NCBI GenBank assembly: GCA_964542755.1
Contig: CAZIWL010000002.1
Coordinates: forward strand, 1 to 64,000
Length of the DNA: 64,000 nt
Direction of reading: 5' to 3'
DNA from: SKLM01 sp964542755
Lineage (GTDB): Bacteria > Chloroflexota > Anaerolineae > B4-G1
Part shown: one piece after another, positions 17,499-23,866 of the stretch
Layout: every line of letters begins with the position of its first letter
How positions within the stretch are numbered: position 1 is the first letter of the stretch
Notes under the pieces: model-generated
Databases searched by the model: none
The model's input: the letters and a program-made list of their open reading frames with translations, nothing else
What the model was told of the DNA's origin: nothing
Program-made: the position numbers and the translations under genes

Positions 17499-17711
17499 TC
17501 ACGACTTCGTCAGAATGAGCTTGAACTCGTCACCCAGCTCTTCAATCTCGACGACACACCCCATCTTTTCCGAGGCGCGCCGGACGTTCTCACGGGACGT
17601 GACGGTCTCCACCAAGACTTCAATGGGGAACCGCCCCTCCTTGATCGCATTCCTGGCCATAATCACCGGCTGCGGACAGGAGAAACCTCGTGCATCGACC
17701 TGATTTGTCAT
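17499..17711 (-). CDS. TusA/SirA-like sulfur or selenium carrier protein
   Basis: A 70-residue single-domain TusA-like protein. The signature VDARGFSCPQPVIMARNAI places the carrier Cys at residue 12, followed by the short alpha-beta fold (FPIEVLVETVTSRENVRRAS). The family accepts a persulfide sulfur from a desulfurase and passes it on; beside yedE, yedF and selD it is thought to do the same for selenium. It is the second gene of the operon, after yedE and before the desulfurase, separated from the latter by the 34-base palindrome. Confidence 0.9.
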   Translation of the reverse strand: MTNQVDARGFSCPQPVIMARNAIKEGRFPIEVLVETVTSRENVRRASEKMGCVVEIEELGDEFKLILTKS

Positions 17712-17784
17712 TCGTACAATCTCCTCAGATGCTCACTTCACAGACTTGCCGAAATGGGACGCGTGAGAGGTGGAACGCGGTTGA

Positions 17785-17794
17785 NNNNNNNNNN
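17785..17794. other. Assembly gap (10 N) inside an inverted repeat
   Basis: Ten unknown bases between yedE and the TusA-like gene. The flanks are complementary: TGGGACG at 17755-17761 and CGTCCCA at 17795-17801, and just outside CGCGTG and CACGCG. The gap therefore sits in the loop region of a strong hairpin, probably why the base calls failed. Confidence 0.9.
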
Positions 17795-17825
17795 CGTCCC
17801 AGCACGCGTAACAGGTGTTGCCCGC

Positions 17826-18929
17826 TCAGTCTCTCATTGAGAACCCGATCACCAAACACACGGCGAGCCCCAGCAGGACTGCCCCCATGCCGAAAGATCC
17901 AATGCCCCCAACCAGCCCATCGGCGACGCTGTCCGGCTTGCCCGCCAGCGCGAAGTTGTGGGCCACGCCAGCTCCGGTGATCATGCCCAGGACGAACACG
18001 CCCGCATCGCCATCCCCTTCGCCGGAAAGGAAGAGCTGACGGCCCGGACAACCGCCCGCTAGGGCAAAGGCCAAGCCAGACAGCGCCATCCCCAGAAAGT
18101 TCCACAGGTGCTGACTGTGTGCCACGGGCTGCCCAAAGAAGCCGAAGCTCACCTGTCCGAGCAGCAAGTTCGTGACAAACGCTGTTACCACCAGCGCGCC
18201 GAGCCCGCTGATCAGGTGCGTGTCCCCCATGAGGATAACGTCGCGGATGGAACCCATCGTGCAGAAGCGGGTGCGCTGGGCCAGGACGCCAATAACCAGA
18301 CCCGCTCCCAGCGCGACGAGCACCGGAGCATACATGGAACCTGGGCCGGACTCGCTGAAGAAGACCGCACCATTATCACTGACCTTGGGGGCGAAGATCC
18401 GTAGGAGCAGGAGCCCTATCATCATGGCCGGCAGCATCCAACCGACGACCGCGTGCGTCGCACGGGACCGGCCGAGGTTGTAGCCCGATCTCAGAAACTG
18501 GACCCCTACGGCGATGCCGGCGCCCAGCCCGGTCAGCCCCACGATGGCGTTCAGGTCGCCGCCTGTGAGCCGCAGAAGTGCCCGCCACGGGCACCCCAGA
18601 AAGGCCAGGGCACCAATCATGGCGAACATGCCCAGCACGAAGCGTACGATGGGTGCCGAACCGGCGCGGGCCCTGAACTCACCGAAGAGATAGGCCGCAG
18701 CCAATGCACCCAGCACGAACCCAATGATCTCGGGGCGGATGTACTGGACCACACCGGCACGGTGGAGCCCCAGGGCACCGGCGATGTCCCGCTCAAAGCA
18801 GGCCACGCAGATACCCATATTCGGCGGGTTGCCCGCTGCCTGCAGGAGAGGGGCGAGGACGCCGATCACGGCCCCCGCGAGGACGATGCCCCAGCGAGAG
18901 GCAAAGAAGCGAGTGAGACGTTCAGACAT
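17826..18929 (-). CDS. yedE: YedE-type putative selenium transporter
   Basis: A 367-residue integral membrane protein of the YeeE/YedE family, selenium-linked subgroup. About ten hydrophobic helices are visible. The family's paired motifs are FLGCPWRALLRLTGGD in the first half and GGCPGRQLFLSGEGD in the second, giving the inverted-repeat architecture and conserved cysteines thought to line the path. It is proposed, from gene context in many genomes, to import selenium for SelD; relatives import thiosulfate. An AAGGAGG site supports the ATG at 18929. It is the first gene of the operon and has a structured leader with an intrinsic terminator 60 bases upstream. Confidence 0.92.
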   Translation of the reverse strand: MSERLTRFFASRWGIVLAGAVIGVLAPLLQAAGNPPNMGICVACFERDIAGALGLHRAGVVQYIRPEIIGFVLGALAAAYLFGEFRARAGSAPIVRFVLGMFAMIGALAFLGCPWRALLRLTGGDLNAIVGLTGLGAGIAVGVQFLRSGYNLGRSRATHAVVGWMLPAMMIGLLLLRIFAPKVSDNGAVFFSESGPGSMYAPVLVALGAGLVIGVLAQRTRFCTMGSIRDVILMGDTHLISGLGALVVTAFVTNLLLGQVSFGFFGQPVAHSQHLWNFLGMALSGLAFALAGGCPGRQLFLSGEGDGDAGVFVLGMITGAGVAHNFALAGKPDSVADGLVGGIGSFGMGAVLLGLAVCLVIGFSMRD

Positions 18930-18989
18930 AGTACGGTTCCTCCTTGAGCTAAAGTATCTTGACGCAACCCGAAGGGTAGCGCTGAGAGC

Positions 18990-19022
18990 AAAAAACCGCC
19001 GCTAGCACGCGCCAGCGACGGT
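18990..19022 (-). terminator. Intrinsic terminator in the yedE leader (attenuator)
   Basis: On the minus strand the arms ACCGTCGCT and AGCGGCGGT (9 pairs, one G-U) are followed by six T. It stands between the structured leader at 19062-19158 and the yedE start codon, so it would stop transcription before the operon unless it is prevented from forming. Confidence 0.85.
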
Positions 19023-19158
19023 CTTTGCCCCGGAGGGACATACCACGCCTGTTATCAGGACACGGTTACGTCACCGCCTCCTGGCGCGCGAACTTGCCTG
19101 TCGACGCCGGACCGGCGTCTCAGGCCCCTGGCTCAGGTGCAATAGTGACGTAACACGT
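19023..19158 (-). ncRNA. Candidate cis-regulatory leader RNA (possible riboswitch) of the selenium operon
   Basis: A closing stem P1 pairs ACG-GTTACGTCAC (19158-19156, 19154-19145; one bulged base) with GTGACGTAAC-CGT (19074-19062), 13 pairs in all. Inside are three hairpins: CCTG-AGC-CAGG, a long one (GCCTG/CAGGC stacked on GACGCCG/CGGCGTC) and CGCC-AGGA-GGCG, making a four-way junction. Between P1 and the terminator are CCTG-ATAA-CAGG and a CCCTCCGGGG segment. An aptamer-like multi-helix junction followed by a terminator is the layout of a transcriptional riboswitch. It does not match the cobalamin, TPP, SAM, Moco, T-box, guanidine or ZTP consensus I know. Structure is by eye; ligand unknown. 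Confidence 0.6.
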
Positions 19159-19160
19159 CT

Positions 19161-19918
19161 TCACTCCTCACTGATCATGCCTTTCAACGATGCCAATATA
19201 CCACGGAAAGCGGAGGGGGGCAAATGGTCTGACCAGGAGCACTTATTCTGGACGTTACCTTCGCAATGCCTGAGTGCCATGAGGAGTTGTTCACGGCTAT
19301 CTTGCCAAGCGTCGACGTTGGACAAGACGATCTCCATCATCTCACTGGGGAGCAAGAGAGCGAAATGCGGACCAGCATTGACGGCGAGTTCCCGTTCGGG
19401 GATGGGCATCGCGGGTGGCCCCATCTTCAACGTCTCAAGGTCATCGGCATCTTCCGTCTCTTGAAGATAGAAGCCCAGCAGGGTCAAGGCAACCAACGCG
19501 AAGTGCACCATAGCCAGCCCCACGCCAAGTCGAGATGGGAGCAGATTATCAAAGGCCCAATGCCGAGTCATCGTCACGTAGACTTCTTCTAGCGTCCATC
19601 GCTTCCGATTGTCCTTGAGACTCTCCGTGGCAGGGGCCTCGGGGGCCGTGGTAACCAGCCCCTGGTAGGTTGCCTTGTTGGGATAGATGCCCACCTCTAG
19701 TTGTCAGTTGACCAATACGCCAAGGTGTGACAAAAGAAGAAGATCTCAATGGCCCGCCGCGCCCGTCGGTCGGGAAAGGCCGCGAAGCAATCCAGGATCC
19801 CAGCACGAAGCAGAAACTCTGCAAAATCATCCAGAGATCCTCGTGCAGCGGGAAGAATGCCGTCACAGTGCCCTTGCGCCAACTGCTCGATCACCACATC
19901 TCGATTCTCTTTGAACAC
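19161..19918 (-). pseudogene. Degenerate transposase (N- and C-terminal pieces only)
   Basis: Two fragments in different frames. The first (19918-19697) reads FKENRDVVIEQLAQGHCDGI and FFFCHTLAYW, a transposase N terminus, and ends at a TAG. The second (19694-19161, 177 residues) carries RWTLEEVYVTMTRHWAFDNL and LGVGLAMVHFALVALTLLGF, the C-terminal end of a DDE transposase of an IS4-like or related family. The catalytic middle is missing, so this is an internally deleted, frame-shifted relic. Its 3' end borders the yedE leader. The exact IS family is uncertain. Confidence 0.7.
19195..19223 (-). promoter_or_regulatory. Putative promoter of the selenium operon
   Basis: On the minus strand TTGCCC (19223-19218), a 17-base spacer and TATATT (19200-19195) lie about 37 bases before the leader stem P1. 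It is inside the 3' end of a transposase remnant, so the operon promoter may have come from the insertion element. Confidence 0.45.
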
Positions 19919-20557
19919 TCGCCAGTCTTGTCGGTTGTCTGTCGCGTTCAGGGTATCCTCTCACTCTCACGTGTAGGATACCTCAATCTGCTCAATTCCT
20001 AAGACAAATGCTCCTGATGGTCTGATCAGGGCTTCATCACACTATCCGCCGTCAACCGTTCGAACGTTACCTCGGGTGCCACAACGGCACCTAGCACGCA
20101 CGGAAAATCCGGGGCCATCTTGGGCTCTCATCCAACATTGGCGAGATTCCCAATGAGGACAATCGGCCCGTGTGTCCTTGCGCAGCACCTTGGGCACCGA
20201 ACCCAGACAAATGGCGACACACGTCACGGCCATTCGGATGTTGGGCACTGGCCCTTTCTGCCATGTGATGGTATCCTCTCAGGCGAATCGGCACCGCCCA
20301 GGGACGGAGTCGACGGGGTCCAGAAGCCCGACGCGTGCGGACCTATTGCAGGTGCAAGGCAGATCGACCGGCAGGGGGCTGTAGACCGGAGAAGCTGCTG
20401 TCCCGTGCCGCGTGACGTCGAGGCTAGTGGTACCCCTCGCCTCAGCCGCTGGCACCGGGCGGAGCCACATCGGCACAATCGCCGCCACGAGCCCGGCGCG
20501 GACGAGGACCGCGCCACCCCGTGGAGCGGCGCTAGAAACCAGGAGAGAGATCAGACT
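19919..20557. other. Non-coding stretch with insertion-element debris
   Basis: No convincing gene. GGTATCCT at 19952-19959 is the inverse of AGGATACC at 19975-19982, and the 12-mer GGTATCCTCTCA recurs at 20270-20281. A hairpin CCTGAT-ATCAGG lies at 20013-20030. These may be the ends or target debris of the neighbouring transposase relic. Small ORFs here (for example minus 20042-20248) have no recognisable domain. Confidence 0.5.
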
Positions 20558-21736
20558 GTGAAGAACACCATCGAGAACGTCAAGGCCTCCGCCCTCCAGA
20601 CCGTCGAAGCAATCAGACCGACATTGGTCCGGTTGTCGAAGAGGATCCACCAGCACCCCGAGGTCAAGTTTGAGGAGCACAAGGCCTCCCGCTGGCTCTC
20701 GGAGACCGCCGCGGAAGCCGGCTTTCGTGTCGAGCAACCTATCGGCGGGCTGGACACCGCCTTCCGCGCCTCCCATGCCGGGAAGAAGGAGGGCCCGACC
20801 GTTGCCTATCTTGCCGAGTACGACGCCCTCCCGAAGCTTGGGCACGCCTGCGGGCACAACCTCATCGGGACCGCCAGTCTCGGTGCCGCCCTCGCTCTCC
20901 GGTCGGTCGTTGACGATCTCGGTGGGTCGGTACAGCTCATCGGCACGCCCGGCGAGGAGGGCGGCGGCGGCAAGGTGATCCTTGCAGAGGCCGGCGTATT
21001 CGACGGTGTCGATGCAGCCTTGATGTTCCACCCCTCCCCTCAGACGATCCTCTGGAAACTCGCGCTGGCCCGGCGGAAGCTCTTCATCGAGTTCTTTGGC
21101 AAGGCCGCCCACGCAGCCAGCTGTCCGGAGAAGGGCATCAGCGCCCTCGACGCGGTGATCCAGACCTTTCTGAGCATCAACGCCCTCCGTGAGCATACCG
21201 TGGAAACCGCGCGGATCCACGGAATCATCACCGACGGGGGCGACGCACCCAACATCGTCCCGGACTATGCCGCCTGCCTTTTCTACGTGCGGGCGATGGA
21301 CGACTCGTATTGCGATGCGCTCCTGGAGAAGGTGAAGGACTGCGCCCGTGGCGCGGCGCTGGCCACTGGGGCGCGGGTCGAGATGGAGATGCAGGGAGCC
21401 TACCGTTCGCTGCGCACCAACCTGCCCCTCGCCCAGGCCTTCAAGGAGAACCTGGAGGCCTTGGGGTGGACCTTTGCGAACGTGGATCCAGCCAAGGGCA
21501 TCGGGTCGACAGACATGGGCAACGTCAGCCACGTCACGCCCGCCTTGCACCCCTATCTAAGCATCGGTCCAGAGGATCTTGTCGTCCACTCCCCCGAGTT
21601 TGCAGAGGCAGCGACCTCCGAGCAGGCCTTCGAGGCAATGATGGATGCCGCCAAAGCCCTCGCAGCCACAGGGATTGACGTTCTATTGAAACCCGGCCTG
21701 AGGGAGGCTATGCAGGAGGACTTCCACTCAAAGTAG
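20558..21736 (+). CDS. M20 family amidohydrolase (AbgB/IAA-amino acid hydrolase-like)
   Basis: A 392-residue metallohydrolase of family M20D, which splits acyl or aminoacyl amides. Metal-site motifs are GHACGHN (His 96, Cys 98, His 100) and GTPGEEGGGGK; the Cys in place of Asp in the first motif is typical of the M20D branch. The dimerisation/lid domain contains FFGKAAHAASCPEKG (the catalytic His). The end GIGSTDMGNVSHVTPALHPY fits AbgB-like p-aminobenzoyl-glutamate or dipeptide hydrolases. I chose GTG 20558, which has AGGAGAG 10 bases upstream; the longer frame to 20120 is non-coding debris. It stands alone. Confidence 0.87.
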   Translation: MKNTIENVKASALQTVEAIRPTLVRLSKRIHQHPEVKFEEHKASRWLSETAAEAGFRVEQPIGGLDTAFRASHAGKKEGPTVAYLAEYDALPKLGHACGHNLIGTASLGAALALRSVVDDLGGSVQLIGTPGEEGGGGKVILAEAGVFDGVDAALMFHPSPQTILWKLALARRKLFIEFFGKAAHAASCPEKGISALDAVIQTFLSINALREHTVETARIHGIITDGGDAPNIVPDYAACLFYVRAMDDSYCDALLEKVKDCARGAALATGARVEMEMQGAYRSLRTNLPLAQAFKENLEALGWTFANVDPAKGIGSTDMGNVSHVTPALHPYLSIGPEDLVVHSPEFAEAATSEQAFEAMMDAAKALAATGIDVLLKPGLREAMQEDFHSK

Positions 21737-21940
21737 TCCTGACCCCCGCGACGGGCACAGTGCTCACCGCATAATGTGTCGCGTGCCCGTCGCAAAGGCC
21801 AGACTGACCGTGTTCTCGCAGAGCTGCTTCATCCTTCCCGGGCATCCTAGTCAGACAGGCCAATGGACCATCAACAGGCCTTCACGAGGACACTCCCCTC
21901 GCCGTCTGCCGCGGAATCGAACAGGCACCGGGCCTGAGAC

Positions 21941-22147
21941 TCACTTGCCCTCGTACGCCATCAAGACGACGCCCAACTCCTCCTCAGCCGCGCGGAATTT
22001 CGCCAGCTGATCGGAAGACAGCTCCTTGAGAGTCACCCTGGGCTCCAACGCCAGGACGTATCCCCCGATATCCTCTTCCAGCACCTGTACCTTACTCAAT
22101 CCATCGTTGTCCAGCTCGGCAATGCTCATCCCTGGTGCTTCAGCCAT
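21941..22147 (-). CDS. Small conserved hypothetical protein
   Basis: A 68-residue acidic, soluble protein, likely alpha/beta (VQVLEEDIGGYVLALEPRVT, then LKELSSDQLAKFRAAEEELG). The ATG at 22147 is supported by GGGAGGTG 7 bases upstream; the apparent extension to 22537 is out-of-context reading. No family is recognised. The LSSDQLAKFRAAEEELG part suggests a short amphipathic helix for binding a partner. Confidence 0.6.
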   Translation of the reverse strand: MAEAPGMSIAELDNDGLSKVQVLEEDIGGYVLALEPRVTLKELSSDQLAKFRAAEEELGVVLMAYEGK

Positions 22148-22718
22148 CGCACACCTCCCGCTGCTGGAATTCTGGCACCTGTTCGATCCCCTTGCGTCCA
22201 TCATGGCATCCCTACGCTCTCTGTCAACGTGCTGGCGCGGTCCGAATGCATCGACGAGTTGTCGGACAAGGCAGGCCCCCGCCCGGTGCGTTGCACGTGT
22301 CACGTGCGATGCACCTCTGTCGCTCAAGCCACCCCTCAACGCCTCCATCCTTTGCTCTCGGCGAGCGGGGCGGATATCGGGTCTGTATGGGCTGCGAGCT
22401 GCGATAGATCGTTCGTGCACCGACGCGGCCCTTGGCCGTCGGAGGCCGTGTACCGAGCGCCAGAGCCGGTGCACCGGCTGGTTGCTGCAGAAGACCACTG
22501 CTCGCCCGTTACGCTGCACGCGTGCCGGGCGATGCACGTTCGTCGCTTCAGACCACTCTCAGGGCCTCAGTCCTCTCTCATCCTGTCAGCACGCCGCAGC
22601 GACCAGGCCTTCGGGGACCGCGAACTGCGGCAAGACGATAGCGCATCGCGACGCGGCACCGATCTTGACCTCCACCGCCTGGCATGGTGTCGTGTTCGGC
22701 ACAGTCGAATACGGAGTC
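22148..22718. other. Long intergenic region with an imperfect 43-base repeat
   Basis: No credible coding region. Two related blocks, near 22285-22327 and 22507-22550, share CGYTGCACG and GCGATGCAC followed by GTCGCT at about 80% identity, each rich in small palindromes such as GCACGTGTCACGTGC. No clear promoter for the following riboswitch was found. Confidence 0.4.
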
Positions 22719-22851
22719 AGCAGCGGTGCCCCAAAGCCCGGAAGCGAGGGGCCCGAAGGGGAAAGCCGGTCAGAGTCCGGCACTGTCCCGCAACTGTAGG
22801 AACGTAGCTAGCGACGAGCGCCGCGTTCAAGTCAGACTACCCGCCGCTGCT
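22719..22851 (+). promoter_or_regulatory. Cobalamin riboswitch (first)
   Basis: The conserved core GAAAGCCGGTCAGAGTCC and CGGCACTGTCCCGCAACTGT lies at about 22758-22798, and AGTCAGACTACCCGCC is the B12-box region (one C for the usual T). P1 pairs AGCAGCGG (22719-22726) with CCGCTGCT (22844-22851). No obvious large gene follows; the next strong gene lies beyond a second riboswitch. Confidence 0.88.
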
Positions 22852-23228
22852 GGTACGATAGGCAACCCTCGCGGAGAGGTGATGGTACCCTAGGACGGAT
22901 GAGTCCACACGCCTCTTCTTCGCCCCTGTGCGAGGGAGGGTTCTTGTTTCCACAGGCCATTTCCCTCACGCAGGGAGGGGCGTTTTCGTCTCTGGTCGAG
23001 GGAGACCAGCTCTGACCCATTGGCGCCGGGGTCCGCGAGACCCATTATCCAAGCGCCTCCCGAATCCCTCCGGGCCCAGTACCGTCTGGAGGGGCAACAC
23101 GAGCTGACACAAGAGACTGGGGGAAACGGATCGAGGATGAGCGAGAGACAGAGCAAGCCCATCGACCTGGCATATGATATGATCAGACACTGTACCTGGT
23201 CATCGGGGGGGAGCGGGACGACACCGGG
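22852..23228. other. Region downstream of the first cobalamin riboswitch
   Basis: Contains several G/C-rich inverted repeats: a GGTAC pair near 22851-22895, TCCCT-AGGGA near 22972-22986 before CGTTTTCG, and TCTCCCT/AGGGAGA type pairs. These could be terminators or anti-terminators of the riboswitch. I see no reliable gene start. Confidence 0.4.
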
Positions 23229-23441
23229 ATGCTGACCGAGCGCGGGAGTTTGCTGGCTTTCGAGTCCCTATGGCACGCGGGGCCCCTGGTCCATGACCTG
23301 GAGGCGCTAGGGGTATCAGCCCACACGGTCCTTATGCATCTCGAAGGCCTCCTCTGCCTTGCCGAGGGCATGGACCTCGGTCTTTGGATTCTCCGTCATG
23401 ATGGCACAATCCTCTCTACAGACGACCTTGTCTTCCCCTGA
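23229..23441 (+). CDS. Possible small protein or 5'-truncated gene after the first riboswitch
   Basis: A 70-residue reading frame (ESLWHAGPLVHDLEALGVSA, then LMHLEGLLCLAEGMDLGLWI and GTILSTDDLVFP) with protein-like composition. In the same frame the sequence is open for 17 more codons upstream (LYLVIGGERDDTG) back to a stop, with no start codon, so the gene may be truncated or have a non-standard start. It would be the only candidate for control by the first cobalamin riboswitch. No family recognised. Confidence 0.35.
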   Translation: MLTERGSLLAFESLWHAGPLVHDLEALGVSAHTVLMHLEGLLCLAEGMDLGLWILRHDGTILSTDDLVFP

Positions 23442-23486
23442 CGCGTGTCCGAGGCTGCCCCGTGCAGACTGAGGTGATCGCGCGTT

Positions 23487-23515
23487 TTGACTCTTTGCTC
23501 AGTCCATGCTATACT
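23487..23515 (+). promoter_or_regulatory. Promoter of the second cobalamin riboswitch transcript
   Basis: TTGACT (23487-23492), 17-base spacer, TATACT (23510-23515). The expected start near 23522 is about 20 bases before the riboswitch P1 stem. Confidence 0.7.
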
Positions 23516-23540
23516 TCGCTCACAATCGAATAGTTGCTAT

Positions 23541-23676
23541 GGTCGAGGTGCCCTGACGCTCGGACGCCCAGGGCCCAAGAGGGAAAGCCGGTCAAAGTCC
23601 GGCGCTGTCCCGCAACTGTAGTCCCGCCGCCCCTTGAGAGGAAGCGGCGTGGAAAGCCAGAGTACCTGCCAGGACC
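23541..23676 (+). promoter_or_regulatory. Cobalamin riboswitch (second)
   Basis: Contains GGGAAAGCCGGTCAAAGTCC (23581-23600), CGGCGCTGTCCCGCAACTGT and the canonical B12 box AAGCCAGAGTACCTGCC at 23654-23670. GGTC (23541-23544) pairs with GACC (23673-23676) as P1. Two terminators follow before the secreted transcobalamin-like gene at 23867, so control is likely by transcription termination when cobalamin binds. Confidence 0.93.
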
Positions 23677-23736
23677 GGCGCATACATCAACCTTCGCGGA
23701 AAGGGGGTGGTGCATCGAGGTGCCCAAGCAAGACCT

Positions 23737-23773
23737 GCCCTTCTCCACACTGACGTGAGGGAAGGGCTTTTTT
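23737..23773 (+). terminator. Riboswitch terminator 1
   Basis: GCCCTTC (23737-23743) pairs with GAAGGGC (23761-23767), followed by six T. It lies 60 bases after the cobalamin aptamer and is its probable expression platform. Confidence 0.85.
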
Positions 23774-23786
23774 GTACCTCGCCATT

Positions 23787-23823
23787 ACCCTTCTCCCGTC
23801 ACCCGTGATGGGGAAGGGTTTTT
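23787..23823 (+). terminator. Riboswitch terminator 2
   Basis: ACCCTTC (23787-23793) pairs with GAAGGGT (23813-23819), followed by a run of T to 23823. It closely resembles terminator 1, as if duplicated, and gives a second stop before the gene. Confidence 0.75.
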
Positions 23824-23866
23824 GGTTCCAAGGAACAATAGACCGAAATCTACAATGGGAGAAATC

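Noticed and set aside
19062..19158. Cloverleaf-like fold of the yedE leader as tRNA-Sec (selC)
   Set aside because: The closing stem does not end in a tRNA-type 3' end, there is no TCA anticodon loop, no T-loop TTCGA in the right place, and a terminator plus yedE follow in the same direction.
18990..19158. The same leader as a Moco, T-box or cobalamin riboswitch
   Set aside because: None of the conserved cores of these classes is present; the true cobalamin riboswitches in this window look quite different.
20279..21550. 423-codon frame antisense to the M20 hydrolase
   Set aside because: The plus strand has all metal-site motifs of M20D and a ribosome site; the antisense frame has no recognisable domain.
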